A stretch of DNA of 64,000 nucleotides from assembly GCF_001896135.2 (NCBI RefSeq), contig NZ_MPOH02000006.1, positions 62,001-126,000 on the forward strand, in the 5' to 3' direction. Below the pieces are notes generated by a model that saw only the letters and a program-made list of their open reading frames with translations, made no database searches and was not told the origin of the DNA. Shown here piece by piece: positions 51,739 to 59,941 of the stretch. The translations under genes were made by a program, and so were the position numbers. Every line of letters begins with the position of its first letter. Positions within the stretch are counted from its first letter, which is position 1. This DNA comes from Streptomyces phaeoluteigriseus. Lineage in GTDB: Bacteria; Actinomycetota; Actinomycetes; Streptomycetales; Streptomycetaceae.

Positions 51739-52159
51739 GCCACCAGGGTACGGAACCGCCTGCCGCCACCCCTCTCAGCGCGCTTGCGAGCGGCGGCAGC
51801 GGGGCGTCCCGACTTCTCGCCCGTGCCCACGAAGGGCTCGAACCGTCCCGCCGACCGCTCGTCGGATCACCGCCCCGATCGACGCCTCCCTCATCAGCGC
51901 GCCAGAGCCACCGACCCAACACACCGGTGCACGTGGCAAGTTGATCGGTCCTCGCACCCCGCAGCGACGCACCGGCCCATCCACCGCCCCGCAGGGCCTC
52001 CGGCGCGGCCCGCCGCCGCGGAGGACTTTGACCTCATCGATGACAAAGTATGGACATGACAAGCAGAAGCCCCTTAGCTTTGCGGCGGTACCCGCAGCCC
52101 ATACCGCGGAAGACCGGAGCGACATCCGGCACGGTCCGGTCCCCAGTGCAGGAGGACCA
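51739..52159. other. Intergenic region upstream of the secreted multi-domain protein
   Basis: No gene is supported in these 420 bp. Near the end, TTGACC (52028-52033) and TATGGA (52049-52054) are 15 bp apart, a poor but possible promoter, with a perfect palindrome TCATCGATGA (52034-52043) between them. GGAGG at 52151-52155 is the ribosome-binding site of the next gene. Confidence 0.4.
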
Positions 52160-55100
52160 ATGCGCCAACGCCTGTTTCCCCGGGCCCGAAGACTCCTCAT
52201 CCCGCTGCTGACGTCGGCCGTCCTGGCGGGCGGCGCCCTGGGCGCCCCGGCGGCCGCCGTCACCGTGCCGGCCGACATCCCCGAACAGGAGCCGGGAGTC
52301 ACCCTGCGCGTGTACGACGTGCAGACACCGCTCAACGAACTCTGCACTCTCAAACCGGGACAGACCCCCAACCACGACAGGCTCATGCCGACGATCGACT
52401 GGTCCACGACCACCGACTTCGGAGGGTTCGACGACCACTTCGTCACGGAGGCCACCGGTTACCTGGTCGCCCCGCGCGAGGGGTCGTACGTGTTCCGGCT
52501 CACCAGCGACGACGGCTCGCGGCTGGCCCTCGACAACGCCACCGTGATCGACCACGACGGACTCCACGGCGCCGAACCGAAGGACGGCACCGTCCACCTC
52601 ACCGCCGGGTCGCACCCCTTGCGGATCGACCACTTCGAGCGCGACGGCGGGCAGCGGCTGCAGCTCTCGTGGAAACCGCCGGGCGCCGACGACTTCACCG
52701 TCGTGCCGCGCGAGGCACTCAGCACCGACGCCGGTGTCGTCCGGGTGACGGCACCGGGGCGCAAGGAGTGCGAGGCGAGCGGCGACACCCCGGGCGACGG
52801 CCTCCCGCTCACCTCCGTCCGCCCCGACCTCACCCTCACCGACCTGCGCCCCGAAGGGTTCCAGCCGCAGGTCAGTGGCATGGACTGGCTGCCCGACGGA
52901 CGCCTCGCCATCAGCACGTGGGGCGGCAGCGGCAACGTCGCCGGAGAGGTGTACCTGCTCGATCACGTCACCGGCGCCACAAGCCGCGAGAAGGTCACCG
53001 TGAAGAAGGTGGCGAGCGGGCTGCGCGAACCCATGGGCATCAAGTACGTCGACGGCGCCCTCTACGTCTCGCAGAAACACGAACTGACCCGGCTGGTCGA
53101 CCGGGACGGAGACGAGGTGACCGACGAGTACCGCACGGTCGCCACCTGGCCGTACGGAGGGAACTTCCACGAGTTCGCGTTCGGCCTGCTGTACCGGGAC
53201 GGCTACTTCTACGTGAACCTCTCCGTCGCCATCGACCTCGGCGGTGCTACCACCACGCCACAGCCGGCACCCGGCCGCGGGACCACCTACAAGGTGAGCA
53301 GGGAGACGGGCCGGATCAGCCCCGTCGCGGGAGGCCTCCGCACGCCCAACGGGATCGGCTGGGGCCCCGGCGGCGGTCTGTTCACCACGGACAACCAGGG
53401 CGGATGGCTGCCCTCGTCGAAGCTGGTCCAGATCAAGCAGGGCCGCTTCTTCAACCACTACACCGAGCCCTCCGACCCCTTCGAGGACGCCCCCGTCACC
53501 CAGCCGGTGCTGTGGCTTCCCCAGAACGAGATCGCCAACTCCCCGTCCACGCCCCTCCACCTGACGGAAGGCCGGTTCGCCGGTCAGCTTCTGATCGGTG
53601 ATGTCACCTACGGAGGGCTGCAGCGGGCCTACCTGGAGAAGGTCAAGGGTGAGTACCAGGGCGCCGTCTTCCGCTACACCCAGGGCCTGGAGGCCGGGGT
53701 CAACCGCCTCACCGTGGGCCCGGACGGAGCGATCTACGCCGGTGGCCTGGGTGCCGACGGCAACTGGGGCCAGGAGGGCAAGCTCAGGTTCGGCCTGCAG
53801 AAGCTGACACCCAACGGCGGCAACACCTTCGACATCCAGACCATGCGGGCCGTACCGGGCGGCTTCGACCTGACGTACACCCAGCCGGTGTCCGCCGAGA
53901 CCGCCGAAGACCTCGCCGGCCGCTACCGTGCCGAACAGTGGCGCTACACGCCGACGGCGGACTACGGCGGACCGAAGATCGCCGAACAGCAGCTCTCCGT
54001 ACGCTCGGCGACCCTCTCCGAGGACGGCCGCACCGTCCGGCTCCGCCTGGACGGCCTCGAGCCAGGCCACGTGGTGCACGTTCGCTCCCCGCGCCCCTTC
54101 GCCTCCGCCTCGGGCGAGACGCTGTGGAGCACCGAAGCCTGGTACACGCTCAACACGATGCCCGGCAAGCAGCCGCCTCCCGCCACCCTCTACGAGGCCG
54201 AGGAAGCCCGACTCACCGGCAGGGCCGGCATCAACACCGACCACACCGGCTACTCCGGCAGCGGCTTCGTCGACCGCTACGCCACCGAGGGCGAGGTGGC
54301 CACGACGTTCGACGTCACGGTCCCGAAGTCGGGCACCTACGACGTGAACCTGCGCTACTCCAACGGCCCGAACCCGTTCCAGGGGACCAAGTCCCTCTCC
54401 CTGTACGCCAACGGGGAGAAGGTGCGGCAGACGCAGCTCGCGTCCACCGGGGACTGGGACACCTGGTCCACCCGGACGGAACGCCTTACCCTGCGGGCCG
54501 GACTCAACACGGTCTCCTACCGGTACGACCCAGGCGACACCGGACACGTCAACCTCGACCTGATCACCGTGCACCCGCAGGGTGCCGCCGTCCCCCTCTT
54601 CGACGGCACCGCCGCCTCGCAGGCCCAGTGGCAGCACACGGACGGACGGCGAGTGGCCTGGCCCCTCACCGACGAGGCTTCGATGGAGGTGTGCTGCGGT
54701 GACATCCGGACGAAGGACGCCTACCAGGACTTCGCCCTCCACATCGAGTTCCGCGTCCCGCTCCTGCCCCCGGACGTGACCGGACAGGACCGCGGCAACA
54801 GCGGCGTCTTCCTCCAGGACCGCTACGAGCTGCAGATCCTCGACTCCTACGGTGACACCTCGCCGGACACCAACGAGGCGGGGGCGATCTACCTGAAGAA
54901 GCCGCCCGACGTCAACGCGGCAGCGGCACCGGAGACCTGGCAGACGTACGACATCGTCTTCCGCGCCGCCCGCTACGACGCCGAAGGGCACAAGACCGCC
55001 GACGCGCGGCTGACGGTCGTGTGGAACGGCACGAAGGTGCACGACGACATCGCCCTCGACGGCCCCACCGCCTCGGGCCGGTCCGAGACCCCTGCGGCAG

Positions 55101-55171
55101 GAGCGATCCGATTGCAGGACCACGGCAACAAGGTGCGCTTCCGCAACATCCACATCCGGCCGCTGACGTGA
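52160..55171 (+). CDS. Secreted multi-domain protein: PA14, sorbosone-dehydrogenase-like propeller, CBM, DUF1080
   Basis: A 1003-residue secreted protein. Residues 1-33 are a Sec signal (RRLLIPLLTSAVLAGGALGA). About 45-170: PA14-like carbohydrate-binding domain (ATGYLVAPREGSYVFRLTSD). About 210-560: six-bladed NHL/glucose-sorbosone dehydrogenase-like propeller (GMDWLPDGRLAISTWGGSGN, PNGIGWGPGGGLFTTDNQGG). About 675-800: CBM6/CBM35-like domain (YEAEEARLTGRAGI, GYSGSGFVDRYATEGEVATT). About 805-1003: DUF1080 (3-keto-disaccharide hydrolase-like; NSGVFLQDRYELQILDSYGD). It looks like an extracellular glycan-binding oxidase or keto-sugar hydrolase. The ATG is preceded by GGAGG; the gene is monocistronic. 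Confidence 0.85.
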   Translation: MRQRLFPRARRLLIPLLTSAVLAGGALGAPAAAVTVPADIPEQEPGVTLRVYDVQTPLNELCTLKPGQTPNHDRLMPTIDWSTTTDFGGFDDHFVTEATGYLVAPREGSYVFRLTSDDGSRLALDNATVIDHDGLHGAEPKDGTVHLTAGSHPLRIDHFERDGGQRLQLSWKPPGADDFTVVPREALSTDAGVVRVTAPGRKECEASGDTPGDGLPLTSVRPDLTLTDLRPEGFQPQVSGMDWLPDGRLAISTWGGSGNVAGEVYLLDHVTGATSREKVTVKKVASGLREPMGIKYVDGALYVSQKHELTRLVDRDGDEVTDEYRTVATWPYGGNFHEFAFGLLYRDGYFYVNLSVAIDLGGATTTPQPAPGRGTTYKVSRETGRISPVAGGLRTPNGIGWGPGGGLFTTDNQGGWLPSSKLVQIKQGRFFNHYTEPSDPFEDAPVTQPVLWLPQNEIANSPSTPLHLTEGRFAGQLLIGDVTYGGLQRAYLEKVKGEYQGAVFRYTQGLEAGVNRLTVGPDGAIYAGGLGADGNWGQEGKLRFGLQKLTPNGGNTFDIQTMRAVPGGFDLTYTQPVSAETAEDLAGRYRAEQWRYTPTADYGGPKIAEQQLSVRSATLSEDGRTVRLRLDGLEPGHVVHVRSPRPFASASGETLWSTEAWYTLNTMPGKQPPPATLYEAEEARLTGRAGINTDHTGYSGSGFVDRYATEGEVATTFDVTVPKSGTYDVNLRYSNGPNPFQGTKSLSLYANGEKVRQTQLASTGDWDTWSTRTERLTLRAGLNTVSYRYDPGDTGHVNLDLITVHPQGAAVPLFDGTAASQAQWQHTDGRRVAWPLTDEASMEVCCGDIRTKDAYQDFALHIEFRVPLLPPDVTGQDRGNSGVFLQDRYELQILDSYGDTSPDTNEAGAIYLKKPPDVNAAAAPETWQTYDIVFRAARYDAEGHKTADARLTVVWNGTKVHDDIALDGPTASGRSETPAAGAIRLQDHGNKVRFRNIHIRPLT

Positions 55172-55247
55172 ACCGCCGGTAGGCGTCAGCGACACCGGTG
55201 ACGCAGTCGGCGGCACGACCGGCCGCCGGCCGCGTCACCGCATCACC

Positions 55248-55273
55248 GGCAGGCCGGCAGGCCGGCAGGCCGG
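55248..55273. repeat. 8-bp tandem repeat
   Basis: GGCAGGCC is repeated three times (55248-55255, 55256-55263, 55264-55271), 24 bp upstream of the -35 of the ArsR promoter. Its role, if any, is unknown. Confidence 0.7.
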
Positions 55274-55296
55274 TCCGGGGTGTGGCGAGCTTCGAC

Positions 55297-55326
55297 TTGA
55301 TAGGCAAGTGAATGCTTGCCTATGCT
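55297..55326 (+). promoter_or_regulatory. Promoter with embedded ArsR operator
   Basis: TTGATA (55297-55302) and TATGCT (55321-55326) are 18 bp apart. A palindrome with perfect 8-bp arms, TAGGCAAG (55301-55308) and CTTGCCTA (55315-55322), fills the spacer, overlapping both boxes. The GTG start at 55333 lies 6 bases after the -10, so the mRNA is leaderless. This is a clear autorepression layout for the ArsR protein encoded directly downstream. Confidence 0.85.
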
Positions 55327-55332
55327 GGGGTG

Positions 55333-55635
55333 GTGGCCGACGACGTTTTCAAAGCCCTGGCCGACCCCACCCGCCGGACCATCCTCGACGAGCTGACGGA
55401 GAAGTCCGGGCAGACCCTGTTCGAGATCTGCTCACGGCTGAGCATGAAACATCAGCTGGGCATCTCGCGCCAGGGAGTCTCCCAGCACCTCGCCGTGCTG
55501 GAGGCCGCCGGGCTCGTCGAGACCAGGCGAGAGGGCCGCTACAAGTTCCACGACCTGAACACGGCACCGCTGCGGCAGATCGCCGAGCGCTGGGTCGTGC
55601 CCCACGCATCCGGACCGCAGGAGAGAACCCCATGA
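55333..55635 (+). CDS. ArsR family transcriptional regulator
   Basis: A 100-residue winged-helix protein: DDVFKALADPTRRTILDELT, QTLFEICSRLSMKHQLGISR, QGVSQHLAVLEAAGLVETRR and EGRYKFHDLNTAPL. The lack of the CxCxxC metal motif shows it is not a metal sensor; it belongs to the group paired with VOC or SRPBCC genes. The GTG at 55333 is preferred to ATG 55312 because the latter lies inside the operator, upstream of the -10. It overlaps the VOC gene as ATGA. Confidence 0.9.
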   Translation: MADDVFKALADPTRRTILDELTEKSGQTLFEICSRLSMKHQLGISRQGVSQHLAVLEAAGLVETRREGRYKFHDLNTAPLRQIAERWVVPHASGPQERTP

Positions 55636-56024
55636 GGATCCACCTGACCAGCGTCTTCGTCGACGATCAGGCCGAGGCCGAGCACTTCTACACCGAGGTC
55701 CTCGGCTTCGTGAAGAAGCACGACGTCCCGGTGGGGGAGAAGGACCGCTGGCTGACCGTCGTCTCGCCCGACGAGGCCGACGGCACCGAACTCCTCCTCG
55801 AGCCCGCCGGTCACCCGGCCGTCAGGACCTACCGCGACGCCCTCGTCGGCGACGGCATCCCGCTCGCCCAGTTCGCCGTCGACGACGTGACGGCGGAGTA
55901 CGAGCGCCTACGTGACCTCGGCGTCCGCTTCACCCAGGAGCCCTTGGAGATGGGCCCCGTCACCACCGCCGTCTTCGACGACACCTGCGGCAACCTCATC
56001 CAGATCGCGACCGAGCCCCAGTAG
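55632..56024 (+). CDS. VOC family protein in ArsR operon
   Basis: A 130-residue glyoxalase/bleomycin-resistance-fold protein: IHLTSVFVDDQAEAEHFYTE, VLGFVKKHDVPVGEKDRWLT and the C-terminal FDDTCGNLIQIATEPQ. Its ATG overlaps the ArsR stop (ATGA), so the two are translationally coupled. ArsR-VOC pairs are common in Streptomyces; the VOC member may detoxify or bind the inducer of the regulator, but this is inference. Confidence 0.88.
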   Translation: MRIHLTSVFVDDQAEAEHFYTEVLGFVKKHDVPVGEKDRWLTVVSPDEADGTELLLEPAGHPAVRTYRDALVGDGIPLAQFAVDDVTAEYERLRDLGVRFTQEPLEMGPVTTAVFDDTCGNLIQIATEPQ

Positions 56025-56046
56025 GGCGGCGGCGGGAGCGAACGAT

Positions 56047-56063
56047 CGGCCCGCACCGGGCCG
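56047..56063. terminator. Candidate terminator after the ArsR-VOC operon
   Basis: CGGCCC (56047-56052) and GGGCCG (56058-56063) with a 5-base loop, 23 bp after the VOC stop codon, in the gap before the convergent D-threonine aldolase-like gene. Confidence 0.5.
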
Positions 56064-56139
56064 AAGGGCGAGGGTGACGACACCTGCGCCGGTGGCTAGG
56101 AGGTTGCCGAGGCCGTGGGCGCAGACATGCCGTGGTCGG

Positions 56140-57317
56140 TCACCAGCCGGTCACGCGCTCCCAGAAGGCCTGGACAGCCGGCGCGGTGTCCGTGCTCAGG
56201 GTGCCGTCGATGACGTGGTAGCCGCGGTGCTGAGCGGCGGTGGCGCAGGCGTGGTTGGGCAGGATGCGCAGGCGAGTGCCGACGGGCAGGTCGGGCAGCT
56301 GCACGCCGTCGCGGGCGGTGAGGGTGCCGTGTTCCTGGCTCGCGGCCGTCATGACCAGGCCCGGGAGGAGGTCGCCGGCCAGATCGGTGACCAGGCCGTA
56401 GCCCTGGTCCTGCGCCTGGACGGCGGTGCGCGGTCGCGGGACATGGCCATCCAGCCGCCGTCGGTGATGATCCACCCGTGCTCGGGGCGGTGGCCGATGA
56501 CGGTGACGACGACCGACAGGGCGAGGTCCTGGAGGTGGCAGACGCCGATGCCGGCCATCACCAGGTCGAAGAAGACGTAGTTCCCGGCGCGCAGTTCGGT
56601 GACTCCGGTGAGGTCCTCGGCCGCGTGGGCGGTGGGGGTGGAGCCGACGCTGACGGTGGTCACGGGCAGGCCGGCCGCGCGCAGCCGCTCGGCGGCGGCG
56701 ACGGCGGTGTCGCGTTCGTTCCTCGCCGCCAGGCGCCGGTCCTCGGCGGAGTGGGCGAAGTAGGACTCGCCCGCGTGGGTCAGCACGCCGTCCAGGCAGC
56801 CCGCGTCATGCAGGATGCGGCCGATCTCGGTCAGCGCGTTGGCGTCGGGCCTGAGGCCGCCGCGATGGCCGTCGCAGTCGATCTCGATCTGGGCGGGGAG
56901 GGGAAGGCCCGCCCGGCGGGAGGCGTCGGCGACGGATGCGGCCTGCTCGGTGCTGTCCAGCAGAACGCGCAGGGTCACCCCGCGGCGCAGCAGCGCGAAG
57001 ACGCGCGGGAGCTTGTGGGGGTCGATCCCGACGGCGTAGGTGATGTCGGTGTAGCCGCCCTCGGCGAACGTCTCGGCCTCGGCAAGGGTGGAGACGGTGA
57101 CCGGGCAGGGTGTGCCGTCGTGCAGGAGGCGGGCGACGTCGAGGCTCTTGGCCGTCTTCACGTGGGGTCGCAGGGCGACCCCGAGCCGGTCGGCTCGGGC
57201 CGACAGCCGTTCGATGTTGCGCAGCGTCCGTTGGACGTCGACGACGGCGAAGGGGGTGTCCGGGTCGGCCAGGGTCGGGGCGGTGCCGGGGCTCGGGGCG
57301 TGTGCGGGGATGTTCAC
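56140..57317 (-). CDS. D-threonine aldolase / D-3-hydroxyaspartate aldolase-like PLP enzyme (one-base frameshift)
   Basis: A fold-type III (alanine-racemase-like) PLP enzyme of about 392 residues. The PLP lysine is in LRPHVKTAKSLDVARLL; further signatures are VSVGSTPTAHAAEDLTGVTE, LRAGNYVFFDLVMAGIGVCH and the C-terminal LPNHACATAAQHRGYHVIDG, whose His and Cys bind the divalent metal of D-threonine aldolases and D-serine dehydratases. The frame breaks near 56436; adding one G restores SRDRGTAVQAQDQGYGLVTD, and the corrected length is exactly 393 codons. The GTG start at 57317 overlaps the TGA of the upstream gene. It would cleave D-beta-hydroxy amino acids to glycine and an aldehyde or glyoxylate. 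Confidence 0.83.
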
Positions 57318-58318
57318 AGGGAGATGTCCATCTTCTTGAGCAGGGCCAGGCCCAGGTACAGGTCCTGCACGCCGATGCCGGAACTGTCGAAGACCGTGAT
57401 GTCGCTGTCGGCGGTGCGTCCCGTGGCGCGGTGGGTGAGGACCTCGCCGAGCGGGGTGAGGACCGTCCGCGCGGGGGCGTGCTGGCTCTCGCCCATACGG
57501 CGGGCCTGCTCGGGCAGGTCGCAGAAGACGCGGGCGCGGTCGAACAGTTCGGGCGGGAGTTCCCGCTTGCCGGGGGCGTCGGCGCCCATGCAGGAGATGT
57601 GCGTGCCGGGGCGGACCCACGAGGCCTCGAACAGCGGCGGGGTGTCGGTCGTGGCGTTGGTGGCGGTGACGATCACATCGGCACGGGTGCAGGCCTCTTC
57701 GGCGCCGGAGCTGCGGGCGTGGTGTCCTTCCGCGGCCAGGGCCGCGGACATCTGCCCGGCCCGCTCGGCCGTGCGTCCCACGACCAGGACCTCGCCGATG
57801 GGCCGGACACGGCTGACGGCCCGCACCTCGTACGCCGCCTGGTGTCCGGTGCCGAAGACCGCCAGGGTGGTGGTGTCTGCGCGGGCCAGCAGGTCGACGG
57901 CGAGGGCGTCGGCCGCGGCGGTCCGGTAGGCGTTCGCGGTGCCGACCTCCAGGACTGCCGCGATCCTGCCGATCGTCTGGTCGAGGAGCAGCAGGGTGGA
58001 GTGGTGGCGCGGCAGCCCGTGCTCCGCGTTGCCGGGCCAGTAGCTGCCGATCTTCACCCCGGCGTGCGTCGGGGACGCGGACGGCTTGAGGGTGAACCGG
58101 TTGCGCGGGTCGGATCCGTGCACGGCGAGACCGGGAAAGACCGTGCCGTCCACCGTCGCGGCGAAGGCGGCGCGGGCCGCTTCCAGGGCCAGTTCCTCGT
58201 CCACGAGCGCGGCGGTCCGCTCCTCGGTGATGTGCAGCAGGCGGCGCGCGGCCGGTGGCCGGCCGGGGCCGGACGAGGTATCGGGCGCGGGATCGGTGGT
58301 CGGTCCGGTGGCGGTCAC
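57314..58318 (-). CDS. Ornithine cyclodeaminase/mu-crystallin family protein
   Basis: A 334-residue NAD(P)-dependent enzyme. It contains RFTLKPSASPTHAGVKIGSY (substrate-binding Lys and Arg region), TANAYRTAAADALAVDLLAR, the Rossmann motif TLAVFGTGHQAAYEVRAVSR and ADVIVTATNATTDTPPL. The family covers ornithine cyclodeaminase, pyrroline-carboxylate reductase, alanine dehydrogenase and iminosuccinate reductase (BhcD). It overlaps the downstream D-threonine-aldolase-like gene by 4 bp, so the two enzymes probably act in one pathway on hydroxy- or imino-amino acids. GAAGGG lies upstream of the GTG at 58318. Confidence 0.88.
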   Translation of the reverse strand: MTATGPTTDPAPDTSSGPGRPPAARRLLHITEERTAALVDEELALEAARAAFAATVDGTVFPGLAVHGSDPRNRFTLKPSASPTHAGVKIGSYWPGNAEHGLPRHHSTLLLLDQTIGRIAAVLEVGTANAYRTAAADALAVDLLARADTTTLAVFGTGHQAAYEVRAVSRVRPIGEVLVVGRTAERAGQMSAALAAEGHHARSSGAEEACTRADVIVTATNATTDTPPLFEASWVRPGTHISCMGADAPGKRELPPELFDRARVFCDLPEQARRMGESQHAPARTVLTPLGEVLTHRATGRTADSDITVFDSSGIGVQDLYLGLALLKKMDISL

Positions 58319-58726
58319 GAGGGCCCTTCACCTGGTGCGGTCGTGGACGGTCGCCTGGGACACGGTGAGCAGGTCCACGATGGTCAGCGCGGCGTCGCCG
58401 GGAGTCGACGCAGCCTCTGGAATTGGATCAATTTTCCAAGTTTGGACTATGAGTCTAGAAAAGTGTCCGGTGGTTGTCCAGTGGGCCCGTCGGGCAGCGA
58501 GCGAACACCACCGCTGGAGAACACGACGGTCACCCCGGTGCTCGGCCCGGCCGCCGGACCGGACGAGCCTGGTGCGAGGCGCGCCGGAAAAGTGGGTGAG
58601 GAGCGATGAGTTTCCCGGTGATCCTCGGTCAGAGATCATGGCTGCTGCGCGAGAGCCGCGAGTGCGGGTCGACCGAGCACCCACCGAACCGCTGAGAACA
58701 AGTCACGAGATACCGAGGAATCCGAG
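58319..58726. other. Intergenic region with regulatory repeats and a possible remnant
   Basis: The 58328-58440 part is the leader of the ornithine-cyclodeaminase-like operon, with inverted repeats at 58423-58439 and 58444-58454. A minus-strand open frame ending at 58328 (ALTIVDLLTVSQATVHDRTR) could be the end of a small upstream ORF but has no good start. On the plus strand, SERTPPLENTTVTPVLGPAA ending TGA at 58609 may be the tail of a lost gene. Nothing else is supported. Confidence 0.4.
58423..58439. promoter_or_regulatory. Inverted repeat upstream of the ornithine-cyclodeaminase-like operon
   Basis: TTGGA (58423-58427) and TCCAA (58435-58439) around a 7-bp AT-rich centre, followed by a second one, GACT/AGTC (58444-58454). 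The region is clearly AT-rich compared with its surroundings, as expected for a promoter and operator. A GntR- or LysR-like regulator encoded elsewhere would fit. Confidence 0.45.
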
Positions 58727-59299
58727 ATGCGTACCCTGATCAGCACCGCCTTCGTCTCCCTCGACGGCGTCATGGAGGCCCCGGGCGGCGAGCCCGGTTA
58801 CCGGAACTCCGGATGGACCTTCAAGGACGTCGAGTTCCTTCCCGAGGCTTTCGACATCAAGGACCGGGAGCAGAAGGAATCCACCGCGATGCTCCTGGGC
58901 CGGACCAGCTACGAGGCGTTCAGCCCGGTGTGGCCGGACATGGAGGACTTCGCCGACTACAAGGTGATGCCGAAGTACGTCGTTTCCACCACCCTCACCG
59001 AGGACGACCTGGTGGCGAACTGGGGCGAGACCACGATCCTGCGCTCCCTCGACGAGGTCGCCGCGTTGAAGGAGACCGAGGGCGGCCCGATCATCGTCCA
59101 CGGCAGCGCGGCCCTGAACCACAGCCTCTCGGACGCCGGCCTCATCGACCGTTACCACCTGCTCGTCTTCCCGCTCCTCCTCGGCGCGGGCAAGCGCCTG
59201 TTCAGTACTTCGGACAAGGACACCCAGAAGCTGAAGCTGGTCGAGCACGAGGCCTACGCCAACGGCCTGCAGAAGAACGTCTTCGACGTCGTCCGCTGA
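58727..59299 (+). CDS. Dihydrofolate reductase family protein (RibD-C-like)
   Basis: A 190-residue protein with the DHFR/RibD C-terminal fold: STAFVSLDGVMEAPGGEPGY, TAMLLGRTSYEAFSPVWPDM, KYVVSTTLTEDDLVANWGET, and IIVHGSAALNHSLSDAGLID leading to LLVFPLLLGAGKRLF. This is the YyaP/YwjB-type group in actinobacteria, NADPH-dependent reductases of unknown substrate and not true folate enzymes. It is transcribed singly. Confidence 0.9.
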   Translation: MRTLISTAFVSLDGVMEAPGGEPGYRNSGWTFKDVEFLPEAFDIKDREQKESTAMLLGRTSYEAFSPVWPDMEDFADYKVMPKYVVSTTLTEDDLVANWGETTILRSLDEVAALKETEGGPIIVHGSAALNHSLSDAGLIDRYHLLVFPLLLGAGKRLFSTSDKDTQKLKLVEHEAYANGLQKNVFDVVR

Positions 59300-59599
59300 C
59301 GGTCCCCCGCCACCGGTGAACCGCTGCGGGCTCGGCGGAGGCTCTCCGCGCCGACTCCAGCGGCCGGTTGGGGCTGGAGCCCGGCGTGGTGGTCGGTCGG
59401 TCCCGTACCCCGGTTCCGCAGCGGCTGTGGGCGCCGGCACCGGACAACGCGTCCTGCCCCGCTCCGCCTTCCGTGAGGGGGGACCTCTGCGCTCGATTCC
59501 GGGTGCGGCACTGAGCGGGCCGGACGGAGTCGAACGGGGGAGCCGGTGATGCGCGCGGGCGGGCCTGGCTTGCCCGGCACCCGTGCACGGAGAGCCGCC

Positions 59600-59830
59600 C
59601 GCCACCCCGCCCGGCTCACGGCAGCAGACCCTGCAACGCGCCGCGACCTGGCTCACCGCCAAACAACGGACGCCCGGTGCCCTACAGCCAGAACGCGCGG
59701 TGGCGGGACGGCTAACGGCAGGACTCCTCCGGCTACGCCTCGATGGGGCTGGGTCTGCCCACACCTGGCACCAACACCGTGGGGCCGGCCAACCACAGGC
59801 TCACCCGCCCCTTCCCGCGGAGCGCGCAGC
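59600..59830 (+). pseudogene. NlpC/P60-like cell-wall hydrolase remnant with nonsense codon and lost active-site Cys
   Basis: The segment AATWLTAKQRTPGA (one frame) continues after a frame change near 59675 with VPYSQNARWRDG, a TAA at 59713-59715, then RQDSSGYASMGLGLPTPGTN. Intact Streptomyces relatives read roughly VPYSQ-x5-W-x-DGYRQDCSGY-x-SMA, where the Cys of DCSGY is the NlpC/P60-type catalytic Cys. Here Tyr has become a stop (TAA) and the Cys codon at 59725 is TCC (Ser). No start or C-terminus is left. The rest of 59300-59941 holds nothing else I can support. Confidence 0.6.
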
Positions 59831-59941
59831 GCCGCCGGTCGCCGGGGCCGGTGGGAGGAGGAGCCGAAGGGGATCCGAAGGGGAGCCAGGCAGCACGGTG
59901 GTGTGCGTCGTCACGTTTCCCGGATTGGGCTTCCCCAGCCG

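Noticed and set aside
51739..51850. tRNA gene near the Sir2 start (a GGCTCGAACC-like stretch at 51836)
   Set aside because: The short T-loop-like string has no matching acceptor stem, anticodon arm or D arm around it.
52034..55216. A 1060-codon minus-strand frame
   Set aside because: Antisense shadow of the secreted multi-domain protein, with no start signal or family motif.
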